The notes under the pieces are model-generated. The model worked only from the letters and a program-made list of their open reading frames with translations, was not told the origin of the DNA and made no database searches. Source: Monarcha castaneiventris obscurior (taxonomy: Eukaryota; Chordata; Aves; Passeriformes; Monarchidae). From it: 64,000 bases of DNA. Of this stretch, positions 10,639-22,482 are shown in pieces. The stretch lies in NCBI GenBank assembly GCA_026261815.1, contig JAMPIT010000566.1:27739001-27803000 (forward strand), read 5' to 3'. The number at the start of each line of letters is the position of its first letter. The stretch's first letter is position 1. A program made the position numbers and the translations under genes.

Positions 10639-13600
10639 ATGGGTTAAGATTTTGCACATACTTTTCAGTTCTCTGCATCCATCCATGGCAGTGATACTGT
10701 TTTGGGATCAAAGTCATTTACCTAAATTATTTTGATTCTGTTCAAGAGGCAAGGGTACAGTGAGAGACTGAAGAAAATAAATTTGTTTAGTGTGGGGAAG
10801 AGAAGGAAATCTTACTGTAGTTTTTGTTTACCTAATGGTTGGTTCTAAAAGTAAAGTGCCAGATTCCACTCAAAGGTGCACAGCAAAGGACAGATGGCAA
10901 TGGGCACAACTTGCACTAAGGAGAATTTTGATTGGATGTAAAATAATTCTTCAAGGTAGAAGTAGATAAGGACAGGATTTTCCCAGAGAGAGCACGAGTC
11001 TGACCTAACTTAGTAAAGTAATACAGTAAAGACTGGATATGGGGATATATATATTTGGTAGATGGGGTAATATTCTAAACTACTAAAAGCATAGGAATCC
11101 TTGAATACACTGAAAATTACCAAATACAGAACAAATATATGTTTTTTATGTGAAAAATCAGATTGCAGAATTCATTTCTATGGAAGTCAAGAGTTTAGAG
11201 TGCCAAAGGAGTCTTAATAAGGTTACAGCAAAAATCCTGTTTAAGTCAAATGGAAAATAACAGACTTTGTAACACAAAGGTTTGAATCAAAGTCTATCAG
11301 TGATGAAATAAGACCTATCAAGGGAAGACTGTCTTTTCTTTTTATTATTCCTCACACACACTCCACCCTAAACTGACTTTAGTTAAAAGGAAAAGGAGTG
11401 AATAATGAATAAAGAAAGACAGCACATTCATTTCAGGGTAATATCAGCAGTGGGCTGCTGGTATTCCTCAAGAATGTGAGGAGTGTTTCTTGTGCTAAAT
11501 CTTCCATCTCTGCAACTGAGCCACATGCTTTGTTGCAGAATGAATGGCTGCCACATTATCTGATGGCCTTGAATTGTTCTCAGAGAAGACAAGGAATATT
11601 TAAAGTTTGTCAAATCACAACAGTTCAAGCAATTCTTCAGCATGAAGAGAGAAACACAAATTGTATCAATTCAGCCTGGAAAGTGTGTATGTGAGTTAGC
11701 TGCATAATGATGAAGATTTCACTAACTAAAATATAGTACTAAAAATGCATTGAGTAACATGCTTGTACCCATAGTCAAAGATTAGAGATGCTCAAACTCA
11801 AGATAAAACAATTTTAATTAAACAGTACATTCTGCTACAATGTGAATTAAAATAATCAATTATATTATATTATTCACATGGTTTTGGAGCAGAACACAAA
11901 TCTTACATAAAGAATGTTCTCACTACAGTCTCTACATCTGCAATGTGTGAAGGATGAAGAATATTACTAAAATAATATACCTCTTGCAGGTAGAAAAGCT
12001 TTTATTCGAGAGTTCCAGACAAGGAGCTGAGTAAGAGAGTAAATTCACTCAGATCTGTGCATCACTAACTTCCTCAAGCTCAGTCTCAGAGGGTGCATAA
12101 ATCTGTTGCAGAATGGAAGTGAATCTCAACCAAACAGATTAAGTGACTTGATTTTGTAACAGAGGAAGGACTACAGCATATTTCTTTTTCAGTCTAAATG
12201 TTATCAGAAGATTATTTTATCAGAAAACTGTATTACACCTCTTCATGAGCTATACTTTTTGTCACTTCTGTTCCAGAGATAGAAGGTCAAATTTTGAAGT
12301 GTAAATCAGCACACCTGAAATGATTTAAAAAAATATAGTGCTCTATACAGCTGAGCACATCCAATGTTGTCCTTATAATTTAAGCTTTACAATGTTTATA
12401 TTTTCAGGTCATAACCAAACTATAATTTCTGATAAACAATAACAGTCATTTTTGAGATTCTATAGACAGAAATAGTCCACCATTTATTAACAGAAGACAC
12501 AGATAGCATGAAATATTTTTAGTTCTCCTTTCTTTCCAAGAGGGTGATCCTTGTAATCTGTCCAAAGACAAGAAAACCCATACATCTCGTACCTATACAT
12601 AATAAGGATTTATGTCTCCCTGATATTTTGATGGTTCTAAAAGTAACTGTATGTCCTTGGTGACACAAACAGCTTTTGTCCCATGCTCTTTTATTTTCTG
12701 CTTGCGTTATAGGGGATTCATAGTAAGGAATGGAATCTGTTCTTTTCAAACTGTGGTAAGTGGTGACCTAGAAAACACATATTCAAGTTTTCTATATTTT
12801 TTGTGTAATAAAAGTTTGTTTCAGAATTACAGTAAGTTTAGCTGCGTCCCTTTGTTTAATTCTGTTGCCAAATGGTTCATCCATTCCTCAGGTCTGATAA
12901 GAGCCAGATTTTTGAATCAACAAAGATACTAATGTGACAATGCTGTTTAACTCAGTGGTTGATTGTACTGGATTTTTACTTTCTATGCAAAATTATGTCA
13001 TCTGATTGCCTTACTAGTTTTCTTCAAAAGAAAACCTCTGCTTTATACTTTTCTGGCAGCCTTCTCACCTGCTATTATTTGTACTTATTTTAAGCCCCTG
13101 CCTCCACTATGAAGTTCATCACAAGTACTGGCAGCAAAATCTGATCACCAGCTGATCGAGGTGGAAGAAGAAAAAAATAGGACTTACAAATGCTTGGAGA
13201 AGTGTATTATATTATGCTTAGCTGAAACTGCATTCTGTTATTGTGCCTCTACATATGAACCCAGGTTGAATCTAGTAGTGTACTCTCAGTTCCTTCTGCT
13301 TCCTTTCCCAATTACACATCAGCTGTGTTAGACTGCTCATTTTCTTCTAGAGAAATGGCAGAAAGTATGTTCATAGTACACTGCAGCAATGTGGTAAATA
13401 TTCTATTCATCTCCATATGAAAAACAAGAAGAGTCAGATAGTACTTATAGCTAGGAATTTGTATGTTGACTGTTGAATCTACTCATTACTGAGCCTGCTT
13501 TTTCAAAAGTTTGTCTGAGGTAAATGAAACAAAAAAAATTGTATTTCAAGAGGTTGAGCGGTAACTCAGGATTAACATTGTGAATAAAATTTTTTAACGA

Positions 13601-14609
13601 ATTTTAGGGGGAAAAAAGGAATATTTTTATACTACTCAGTATATTTTCCACAACTGCTTTCTTTTTTTTCTTTCTTGTCCAGGAGATAGTAAGCTCTTGT
13701 CATATAGCTGGTATATCTATTTTTCTGTCTAATTGAATATTTTAATTCTCTGTCATTTTCTTTACTTAGAGATGTTTCTTAATGATGGCTTCAAAACGTC
13801 TTTGGAATGTTAAGAATTTGCCTGGAAAAAAAGATTAACAAATCACCTTCAGTCCCTTTGAGGGTCTATATCAACACGTATGTGTATTTTAATATCTATA
13901 TCGATTGATAAATATAACTACTAGACAAATCTAATCTCAAATTTTAGATATCACTGAGCAACTGACAAATGCTGCTCAACTGCTGCCTACCTTGTTAAGC
14001 AAATAAATCTCATGTTTCTAAGTTCCTTGCAGTCAGCATACAAAAAAATTAAATCCCTCTGCAAATTACCATTATTATTCTTAAGATGACTTTCATCTTT
14101 GTCTTTGCTCCAAACCAAAGAGTAGAAAAGGTCTGTATTTGCTATGAATTCAGGAAAATCTCAGTTGCATTTCTGCTCATGAAACTGAATTTATGAAACC
14201 CTAAGCAACATATCTTAGGATGGAATCATTTGTTTCCTTGGTTGGGTTTTCAAGTTGAGGAACCCATGGTCTTCTTTTTTAATTCCCAGGGTGCCTTAAA
14301 TGTCTTAAACTGTGTAATGCTCAGGGCTTTCCATGTGTAGTTCTGTAGTCTGTCTTTCCTCCAAGCTTTGTAACCTTTCACACAAGTTGGTGTAGCTTTT
14401 CCAAAGCCTCTGTAATTTTCCAGTTTTCTCATGCTGTTGGTCTTGTGCTAATAATGCTATTGGCCTGCATCTGTAAACCTTGATATTTTTATGTCAGTTT
14501 GCTGTAGTGAAAAGACTGCCACAGGTTTGAGCATTGTGTCAATTTCCCCTTGACTTTTTCCTATCCCTTGTTTTGCAGGTTTATCCAAAAATATGCAGGA
14601 ACAACATTT

Positions 14610-15385
14610 ATTGACCATTCAGCATGACAAAACCTCATGAGCTATAACAAGACCAATTGCAAGTTCCTAAACCCAGGTTGGGCCATACCAAAGCACAGAT
14701 ACAAGCTGGGAGGAGAATGGATCAAGACTAACCCTGGGGACTAACTCAGTATGACTCAGCAATGTGTGCTTGCATCCCAAAAATCCAGCCACATCCTAGG
14801 CTGCATCTAAAGAGGTGTGGCCAGAAGGTGAAAGGAGGTGTTTCTACCCTTCTACTCTGCTCTTATGACACCCATCCGGAGTGCTGTGTCCATCTCTGGC
14901 GCCACCAACATAAGAAATATGTGGATCTGTCAGAATGAGTCCAGATGAGGATCACGAAAGTGATCAGAGGGCTGGAGCACCTCTCCCATGAAGACCAGCT
15001 GAGAAAGCTGAGTTTGCTCAGCCTGAAGAACAGAAGGCTCCAAGGAGACCTTATATCAGCCTTCAAGTACCTAAAGGAGACCTACAAAAAGGTTGGAGAA
15101 GGACATTTCACAAGGGCATTGATAGGACAAGAGGAAAGCCCTGAAACTGAAGGAGTTTTGGTTTAGATTAGATATTAAGAAGAAATTCCTTGCTGTGATG
15201 TTGGTGAGACACTGGAACAGGTTGCCCAGGGAGATTGTGGACTCCCCATCCCTGGAAATGTTCAAGACTAGGCTTGGTGAGGCTCTGAGTAACCTGAACT
15301 AATGGCAGATATTCCTGCCCACAGCAGGGGGGTTGGAGACAGGTGTTTTTAAGCTCCCTTCCAACCCTGGCCATTCTATTAAAAC
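14610..15385 (+). mobile_element. CR1 LINE, C-terminal ORF2 plus 3' UTR
   Basis: The order is that of a standard CR1 3' third. A CR1 start-of-fragment aacctcatga near 14630 is followed by an ILGCI-like stretch at 14795, the conserved block TKVIRGLEHLSHEDQLRKLS at 14952-15012, then GEGHFTRA and the terminal RHWNRLPREI-like block at 15200-15245. It closes with CCTGGCCATTCTATT at 15385, a single tail unit. Several frames are still fairly open, so decay is moderate. The element is 5'-truncated within ORF2. Confidence 0.9.
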
Positions 15386-17248
15386 CTTGCCGCTTCAAAC
15401 CTGTGTCATACCATGCTCCAAACATCACTAATGATCAGAAACAACCATAAGGGACTTTAGGCAGATCCTGAAAAAACCTTAAAGTTATTACAGAAAAAGC
15501 TTTATGGACAACCACTCATTAGACTATAGAGTGGTCCAACAGGGAAGCTTGCCTTGGAACTCTGTTTCATCTCTTCTTCACTGGCCACTGGGGTGAGCTT
15601 TTTTCCCCCCTTGAATTTTGTCTATTCTTTTCTTAAATGTAATTTTTGGTTGTTTTTTTTTTTCTATCTCCCTCTCTTTCTCTTCACCCAATTAGTATTT
15701 TTATTTTCCCCCTAAAGTAAGACTTTTCCCATCAACTTATGCGATAATCTGCAGAACCAATGAACAAATATTTGTGCACAAAAGCCCATCTCAATATTTC
15801 TGTGCAAAAATTTGCAAAAACACTTCCACACCAAACCGTTTCTGAGATCTCCTTAGACTTCTAATTTTCTCACATATTTCAAAGGGCATCTTGAGCACTT
15901 AATTTGAGACTGAGAACTCAATCAACTGCAGCATGCATAGGTCAATTTAACATTTATAAGTTTTTAGACATCTTGCATAAGCTTAGTGAAGAAAAAAAAT
16001 TACTGGACCTCAATCTTTACCTTGTTTGAAGTGTTACTTCATTGCCTTTTCACTGAAGATTAAATTAATCTAAATGTTTCAAGAACATATACCATTATTT
16101 CAGGCTTTTTAAAAATTGTTTCTACCTGCTCAAAATGAATGACTTGTGATACCACATGAAGAACAGTGTTTTGTTTTCCTTTTTCAAAAGAAAAAAAGTT
16201 TATGCAAGAAGAAAATGAGATGTCGAATTGGGTAGCAGTGGTAGCATATCTATTGTTATTTTGTACCTTCATACATGAAAAAGTGAAGAAAGATAACTGA
16301 CATGTATTTAAATGTCTGTTTAAAGCAGTGAAACTAAGTTAAGGCAAAGCAGGATCTGGAGTATCAATGAATTCCAAAGCATTTTTATGCCACTAGTTGA
16401 CATTTCTGAGAAAACAACAAAATTAAAGGAGGAAATACATCTAGTTTTGAGCGGCAAAATTTGTAAAAGTTAAATCTGTTCCTTGGAAAAAGAAAATCTT
16501 TCACAGTGCCCATATTCTGTATGCTCTGTGTGCAGAGACAATACATAAATTCCAGCTGGTAGTGATATTTGCATATTGTCCTGCAAATATCTGAAAAAAA
16601 AACCTCTTCTGGATAATCAGGAAGTTGTATTCATCCCACTATTTATCTAGGATTTATATTAATTGTGTGAAACTGCCTGAAATCCTCAAAGCCTTACCTA
16701 TTTTTTATTGGTTTGGGGTGTTTTGTTTAATTGTTTAAATATATAATATATATAAATATATAATTTATAAATAAGAACATGATTTCATGGAGCATAAATA
16801 GCAAAACCAGCTATTTTGCTGTTTGCTACTGAACTTCTTTTCCTACAAATACTTCCATGAACCATCTGACTCATCTGGTAAATGTGTTCTGTTGGAAAAC
16901 ATGGATCACATTTACCTCTGGATTCAGTAACTCAAATGTCAGTTTAATGAAACAAGTGTTTACACTTTAGTTCGAGACCCAAGCTCCATGATGGTGTAGT
17001 CATGAGTACTATCTGCATTTCTTCCTGAGAAAAGCATTTACATTGAGTCAGCACAATTGTTCTCCATGCTCCCTTGGTAGGTATCTCTCCCCCAAACACA
17101 GACATGTTGTTCTTCTCCAGAAGAGATGTCTTCCATGAACCCTGAACATATTATGTTCAGGTAGCTTGGATGAATTCAGGCACTGAGGTGTAGACAAATG
17201 AGCTGAACCCTTAATTAAATCTCAAACTTTATGACACAAAAGACATCT
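15386..17248. other. Unique AT-rich DNA, no gene seen
   Basis: Includes a pyrimidine-rich patch near 15600-15720 and an ATAT patch at 16733-16775. No gene or repeat family recognised. Confidence 0.5.
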
Positions 17249-17864
17249 TGTCCTGGGGTGACTGTACGATACTGCGTTCCCTATCATCTGCCCTATACCA
17301 GACATGAGTTCTGTGCCTGTAAACTAGGTCCAGGGGTGGGGGGAGCTGGTGGAATTTCTTTGGCAGTCTGTGTTCAAAAACACAGATAACTAGCTCGCCC
17401 TTCTTCCCCTTGCTCTTGGCTCTCTGCAACAGGGAAGAGAGTTGCATTCTCTTGCTTTTTAGCTAGCTTCTGGTTCATTAGCTGAAGCATGGAGTTTTCC
17501 TGGGACTTTGGCTTCTTCTTTTCTTCCAGACTGTTCAGCAACACCAGAACATCACCGTAACGCCTTGCACCAGGGCCCAGGGGGATCCAAGCCACACCCC
17601 AGCTCCAGAGGGAGAAGAGCCACACCTACAAAGAACTCTGAATCTACCAGGTTTTTCTCCACAGCAAGAGGTTTTATTATTTAACATTATTCATTCTTTT
17701 TTTGTTGCCTGAGTGCACCCTGCTTGTTAAATAGATTGTATTTTTTCACTTTCCTCCAAGAAAAATTCTTTCAGAACCTGGTGGGGAAGGGGCTGCTTAA
17801 ACCTGCCTTCTATCAGAGGATGTTCACTTTGGACATTCCTCCAAATTTGTCTCAAACTGGGACA
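17249..17864 (+). repeat. 5' LTR of the ERV-L element
   Basis: It starts TGTCCTGGGG and most likely ends at the ACA of 17862-17864, giving about 616 bp. That is followed within about eight bases by the primer-binding-site-like sequence. It differs from the solo LTR at 430-990 beyond the first seven bases, so it is another LTR family. I see no TATA box of standard form. With no 3' LTR partner, insertion age cannot be read from LTR divergence. Confidence 0.7.
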
Positions 17865-17871
17865 AATAATT

Positions 17872-17889
17872 TTGACACCCAACATGTGG
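17872..17889 (+). promoter_or_regulatory. Primer-binding-site-like sequence
   Basis: TTGACACCCAACATGTGG follows the LTR end and resembles the TGGCGCCCAACGTGGGG form of retroviral primer sites complementary to a tRNA 3' end, with CpG-decay-type changes. I do not assign the tRNA. Confidence 0.55.
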
Positions 17890-18600
17890 CCAGAGAAAGG
17901 GAAAAGAAACTGTACTAATTACATTTTGGTTTTAATTACCTTGTTTTGGGGTAAAGTAGTCACCATGTTTGAGGTAATAGTGTCTCTCTGGTTTCAGGTA
18001 CTAATGTCTTTCTGGTCCCTAGGCCTGTTTGCCTACCCACAGACAGCACCAATTTTGTCCCTGGTACGTAACTTCTACAGAGCAGGGGCACAAATCTGGA
18101 TTTCTACTTTGCTGTGCTCAGTGATAATGATTTATAGAAAGTTAACAAAGGTACTGGGAGTTGTTCAAAACATATATGATCTGTTGTTTCTCCATCTTAA
18201 TCTCCATCCTAGTCTCAGTAGCCTGTTTTGGGGCTTTATTAGTAATTGCACTCACTTTGTTAGAGGACGAGGAGGGGATGAGATTTCCCAAACTTTCGTC
18301 TTCTTCTTCCCCTTTAAATCTGGTACATCACTTTTTGAGAATGTTCCGTTTCCCTTGGATGTTAAAGAGACCACCTTCCTGGTGTTTTATCTGGTAGGTT
18401 TACTCTATGCAGTTTGCAGCTTCTCTAGAATCAGGGCTGAGATGTCCAGAGGGGCTGATGAAACACCTGACCCAGGCATGGAAAATCCTGAGTGGTGTGG
18501 AGAATGGGAGGATATGGGCCAAACCCTGAAGGAATTCTCTGACACAATAGCCTGGAATTTCCCCAAATTCAGAACCCACCTGAGGTGGGGAAATATCTGA
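17872..18600 (+). pseudogene. ERV-L leader reading frame with hydrophobic segments, running into gag
   Basis: An open frame of 242 codons starts at the primer-binding-site region and passes into the start of gag. Residues about 17-26, 35-55, 75-88, 104-124 and 168-182 are strongly hydrophobic and could span membranes. NCT glycosylation sequons occur near residues 13 and 125. From residue 191 (Met at 18442) the chain becomes acidic and soluble, which I take as the gag N-terminus. The frame ends at 18600 and gag resumes in another frame from about 18585, so a frameshift lies there. A second frame at 18161-18397 is also hydrophobic, so the original leader may itself be shifted. Function is unknown. 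A membrane-targeted pre-gag product is one reading; chance openness of T-rich leader DNA is the other. Confidence 0.45.
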
Positions 18601-19480
18601 AAGCGAAGTGCAATGGCAATTCTAGTGAGAAAAAGCTCATTGCAATATGCTGGGCCTTGGCATATGTTTATCACACACTGCTAGATACTGTAGGGAAGCA
18701 GATAAAGGCAGAAAGGCAGGAAAATAAATCAGCAGACACCCCAGTCACTCAGGCTGCAGCCAAACCAGACAGGGAGCCTAAGCCAATGACAGTTGCTCCT
18801 ATTACAAGAAGAAAACACAACATCAAAACTGATCGCCCAGTGAAAGATGATGATGATGCAGGGGAAGGACCCTCAAAGCCCACAACTGACTCAGAACCAG
18901 AAAACAGTATTGAGTCCATGTCCATGAAGGACCTTCGTGACCTAAGAAAGGACTACACCCAACAGTCTGATAAATCTACCTTAAGTTGGATGGTCTATAT
19001 TTGGGATGCTGCAGGTGATACAACAATTCTGGACATTACTGAAGCAAGGCATTTGGGATCCCTGTTGCATGATCCGGCTATTGACCAAGAGATAGTAGAG
19101 GGCCTGAACCTCTCAGTCTCTGGATATGGCTCTTGAGAGGTGTGGAGGAAAGATACCTATGCCAACACGATCTCTATATGCAGCGAACACCATGGAAGAC
19201 CATAAAGCAAGGGATTCAAAGCTTGAGAGAACTAATGGTGGTAGAAATTGTCTTCCCAGATGACACAACAATTAGGAATCCAGACAGTGTAAAATGTACA
19301 TCAGCGATGTGGTGAAAACTCATACGACTTGGGCCACAAGAATACGTTTCTGCTTTAGCAATGATGAAGCAGGATGAGAGGGATGAGACTGTGTGTGATA
19401 TGGCGAAGAAGCTCTGAGCATATGCAGATGCTGTGCATGGACCAACACACTTGCAAGAATCTCAGCTGTGGAAACACATC
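18442..19480 (+). pseudogene. ERV-L gag pseudogene
   Basis: Gag would be the structural polyprotein that assembles the particle. Its remains lie in at least three frames: 18442-18600, 18585-19136 and about 19133-19315, with further broken matching to about 19480. The middle frame holds a charged linker with an Asp run (near 18847) and then a capsid-like stretch containing LRDLRKDYTQQSD and EARHLGSLLHDPAIDQ (18930-19095). The third frame continues with RYLCQHDLYMQ (19150-19185). The parts are collinear with avian ERV-L gag as I know it. Frameshifts near 18585 and 19133 and stops near 19314 onward kill it. No zinc-knuckle CCHC motif is visible. Confidence 0.7.
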
Positions 19481-19899
19481 CATCAGACCACATACTGAAA
19501 GTGGAAGATAGGATAGAGGAGAATCACCAGGAGCTCAAGAAGGAGATTAGAGAGAACCTTCTCCAAATCTCGTCAGTAGAAACCAGAGGTCCTGTTACTA
19601 GACACAGATGTCCCTCAGCTGGAGAGACAGGGTACACCCCGTGAGGTGAGCTGTGGTTCTTCCTGTGTGATTGTGGAGAAAACATGAGGAGGTGGGATGG
19701 AAAACCCACCACTGCTCTGGCACAACGAGTGCGTGAGTTGAAGGAGCGCAAAACTCAGAGAGGAAGTTCCACCAGAAAGGAAGTAGCTTCATTTGCCCAG
19801 GGAGGGAATGATAACCAGAACTAGAGGGGCCCTGCCTCTAACCAGGTAGAGGCCAGGGAAAACCATGTTTTTTGGGCTGTGTGTATTTGTTGGCCTGGC

Positions 19900-20165
19900 A
19901 CATCAGAACCACAAAAATATGACGCCTTGGTCAACACTGGTGTGCAGTGTACAATAATCCCATTGTGACATGTTGGGGCAGAACCTGTTTCTGTTGCTGG
20001 CGTGACAGGGGGATCACAGGATTTGACCCTGGTAGAAGCTGAGGTGAGCCTGAATGGAAATAAGTGGAAGAAACATCTCATTGTGACTGTCCCAGAGGCC
20101 CTGTGCATTTTGGGCATAGACTTCCTCCGAAGAAGGTATTTCAAAGACCCAAAGGGACTTAGGTG
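19900..20165 (+). pseudogene. ERV-L aspartic protease pseudogene
   Basis: The retroviral protease cleaves Gag and Pol and acts as a dimer, each half giving one Asp from a D-T/S-G motif. Here the motif region reads ALVNTGVQ (Asn codon AAC at 19933-19935), so the catalytic Asp is replaced. An in-frame TGA follows at 19966-19968. Downstream, the ILGIDFLRRRYF-like stretch near 20110-20145 matches the C-terminal protease helix of this family. It sits between gag and reverse transcriptase as expected. Confidence 0.75.
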
Positions 20166-20289
20166 GCGTTTGGAATAGCTGCTGTGAAGATAGAGGGCAT
20201 TAAACAATTGAACATCTTGACTGGACTGTCAGAGAACCCATCTGCAGTTGGCTTTCTGAAGGGGGAAGAACAATGAGTACCAATTGCCA

Positions 20290-21057
20290 CCTCGACAGCA
20301 CATCACCAGCAGTACTGGACAACTCAAGATGCTGTGATTCCCATCCACAAGATGATTCATGAGTTGGAGAGCCAAGGGGTGATCAGCAAAACCCACTCAC
20401 CCCACAACAGTGCCATTTGGCCTGTGCAGAAATCTGACGGGGAATGGAGATTGACTGTGGACTATCGTGCCTTGAATGAAGTGACTCCACTGCTGAGTGC
20501 TGCTGTGGCGGACATGTTGGAGCTCCAGTACGAGCTGGAGTCCAAGGCAGCAAAGTGGTATGCCACTATTGACATTGCTAATGCATTTTTCTCCATTCCT
20601 TTGGCACCAGAGTGCAGGCCTCAGTTTGCCTTCACCTGGAGGGGCGTGCAATACACCTGGAACAGACTGCCCCAGGGGTGGAAGCACAGTCCCACCATCT
20701 GCCATGGACTGATCCAGACTGCACTGGAAAAGGGTGAGGCTCCAGAACATCTGCAGTACATTGATGACATCATTGTGTGGGGGAACACCGCAGCAGAAGT
20801 GTTCAAGAAAGGAGAGAAAATCATCCAGACTCTCCTGGAAGCCGGTTTTGCCATCAAGAAGAGCAAAGTCAAGGGAGAGAGAGATCTCTGCTAGAGAGAT
20901 CCAGTTCCTGGGAGTGAAGTGGCAAGATGAATGGCATCAGATTCCCACCGAGGCCATCAACGAGATTACAGCAATGTATCCACCAACAAGCAAGAAGGAA
21001 ACACAAACTTTCTTAGATGCCATAGGCTTTTGGAGAATGTGTATGCCTGAGTACAGC
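20290..21057 (+). pseudogene. ERV-L reverse transcriptase, N-terminal part, frameshifted
   Basis: The frame 20334-20894 encodes about 186 residues with the polymerase blocks in order: WRLTVDYRALNE (about 20445-20480), YATIDIANAFFSIPL with the first catalytic Asp (about 20560-20605), LPQGWKHSPTICH (20668-20706) and YIDDI with the two remaining catalytic Asp (20757-20771). A small GAGAGATC-type duplication near 20880-20905 shifts the frame. The same protein continues in another frame with REIQFLGVKWQD (from about 20893) to MPEYS at 21057, where similarity stops. The catalytic residues are intact but the thumb, connection, RNase H and integrase are missing. The preceding sequence joins directly to the protease without its own start. 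Confidence 0.85.
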
Positions 21058-22482
21058 TAGATTTCTTCACATTTTTTCATCTGGTTTCTATTTGTGTCTG
21101 TAAAAGGGGACTTCTATTTCAAAAAATAGGCCATTTTGCAGCCTGGCATGGGTGGAGGAACTTATTGAAATTTCACCTTTACCACTGGTTTGTTTTATCC
21201 TTTTTCCTCATCTGTATTTTAATTTCTATTTTCTTTTTTTCTTATTATGGTAAATATGACCATGCTGAACTGTCCTATAGCCTAATCAAAGGTCCATGAC
21301 ACTTAAAAATTACAACTGCTTTAATCGGTATATAACTAATATTAGATTGCCTTGAAACCAAGTATAAGGGTAAATTCCACATGATACAGGTGCTCAGTCT
21401 GAGTCTTAGTCTTCAGTGACGGTACCGGCTGGGGCAAAGCTGAAGAACACTGTCATAAGACCTTGGAAGGGAAATACTGGGGAAAAAAAAAATGCATTTC
21501 TTCTTTCAGAAATGTTGACTCATTATAATCTTCCAAGGAAAAAGAGGGGTGGTATTTTCCACTGACTGCGAGTGGTCCAAAGCAGAGATATAGATAGATG
21601 AGATAGAGATAGAGACAGAGATTAGATATAAATATATATACTACTGGTACAGCTGATACAGCTTTGGATTCCAGGATGTTGGAGCTTCTAGCAAGGAAAA
21701 GGAAAGAGTAAAAATTCGTAAAGATAAAATCCTTATACTTTTCCTTTCTCAATAAAAACTGTTCTTGTTAGCTTTTAACTGCTTCTCTTGTACTGCCTTT
21801 TGTGTGTGTGTATGGCTTTTTTTTTTCATTTTATGTGCACAGGATTTTTTATTTTAAAAAGACAATGAACAGTTTAGTTGTGTTCCCTTGTCAAGGATTG
21901 TTGAACCGCACAGTTTAAGAGACTGAAAAAAGTGTGAATAAGAAATTAATGAGAAAGTGAGATAATTGACTGAGAAGTCAGCTCAAGGAAAAAAAAGAAA
22001 AAAGAAAATATTTGAAACATAGACATCTAAGAGGAAGTGATGCAGGTTTGTCCTAGTCTTACATTCCTCTCTAGGCATTTTTATGACCCTCCTGGAGGTA
22101 GGATTTTGAGTTACACAAGCCTATGAAAATACCCTGATGGTATTTTTATACTCCTTTCCTGAATTTTGCTGTGCCTAGTGGTTTGAGCAGATAATAATGA
22201 AACATTCTTTTTGTGGTTTCACTCCTTTCATAAAACTGACAGAATATGTAGCTTCATGTTCAGAACTCTTTCAGTGGTATCACTTACTGTAACTGTAACT
22301 AAAAATTGGAGCAAGACTCCCTGTTAGAGAACAATTCACATCATCCTAAAATGGAACAATTTATGTAATCTGTCTTAGACGTTCCCAGAGGTGTCTGCTT
22401 CTTTCTATCAGTAATGGGAGAAGTTATCTCAAATTCAACTTAATTTTAGACATCTGAAGCCAGGGAAAATAATAATATAAAA
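21058..22482. other. Unique AT-rich DNA, no gene seen
   Basis: Sequence after the ERV-L breakpoint shows no viral or CR1 words. A GATA-type simple repeat lies at 21584-21642. An AATAAA at 21751-21756 has no gene attached that I can support. Confidence 0.5.
21584..21642. repeat. Degenerate (GATA)n / (GAGATA)n microsatellite
   Basis: Plus strand repeats GATAGA, GATGA and GAGATA units, passing into TATATA. Imperfect, so probably old. Confidence 0.85.

Larger units (their letters stand above)
9843..14609. other. Unique AT-rich DNA, no confirmed gene
   Basis: No repeat family is recognised across 4.8 kb apart from simple sequence near 10165-10240 (AT-only) and 10590-10638 (GT/CG). Frames of 60-111 codons occur but none carries a motif. 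A short splice-bounded stretch at 12713-12755 is discussed as a finding only. Confidence 0.5.
17249..21057 (+). mobile_element. Truncated ERV-L endogenous retrovirus
   Basis: The element runs 5' LTR, primer-binding-site-like sequence, hydrophobic leader, gag, protease and the N-terminal part of reverse transcriptase, then stops abruptly at about 21057. No RNase H, integrase, env or 3' LTR is seen. Gag and pol translate into words I associate with avian ERV-L. Multiple stops and frameshifts make every gene non-functional. The abrupt 3' end inside pol implies a deletion removed the rest of pol and the 3' LTR. The sequence right after 21057 is AT-rich and unrelated. Confidence 0.88.

Noticed and set aside
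17374..17625. 83-codon minus-strand frame
   Set aside because: It lies wholly inside the ERV-L 5' LTR, antisense, with no conserved motif.
21078..21082. CATCT near the ERV-L end, matching the five bases before the 5' LTR (17244-17248)
   Set aside because: There is no 3' LTR there and similarity to ERV-L ends inside pol 20 bases earlier. A five-base match is expected by chance.
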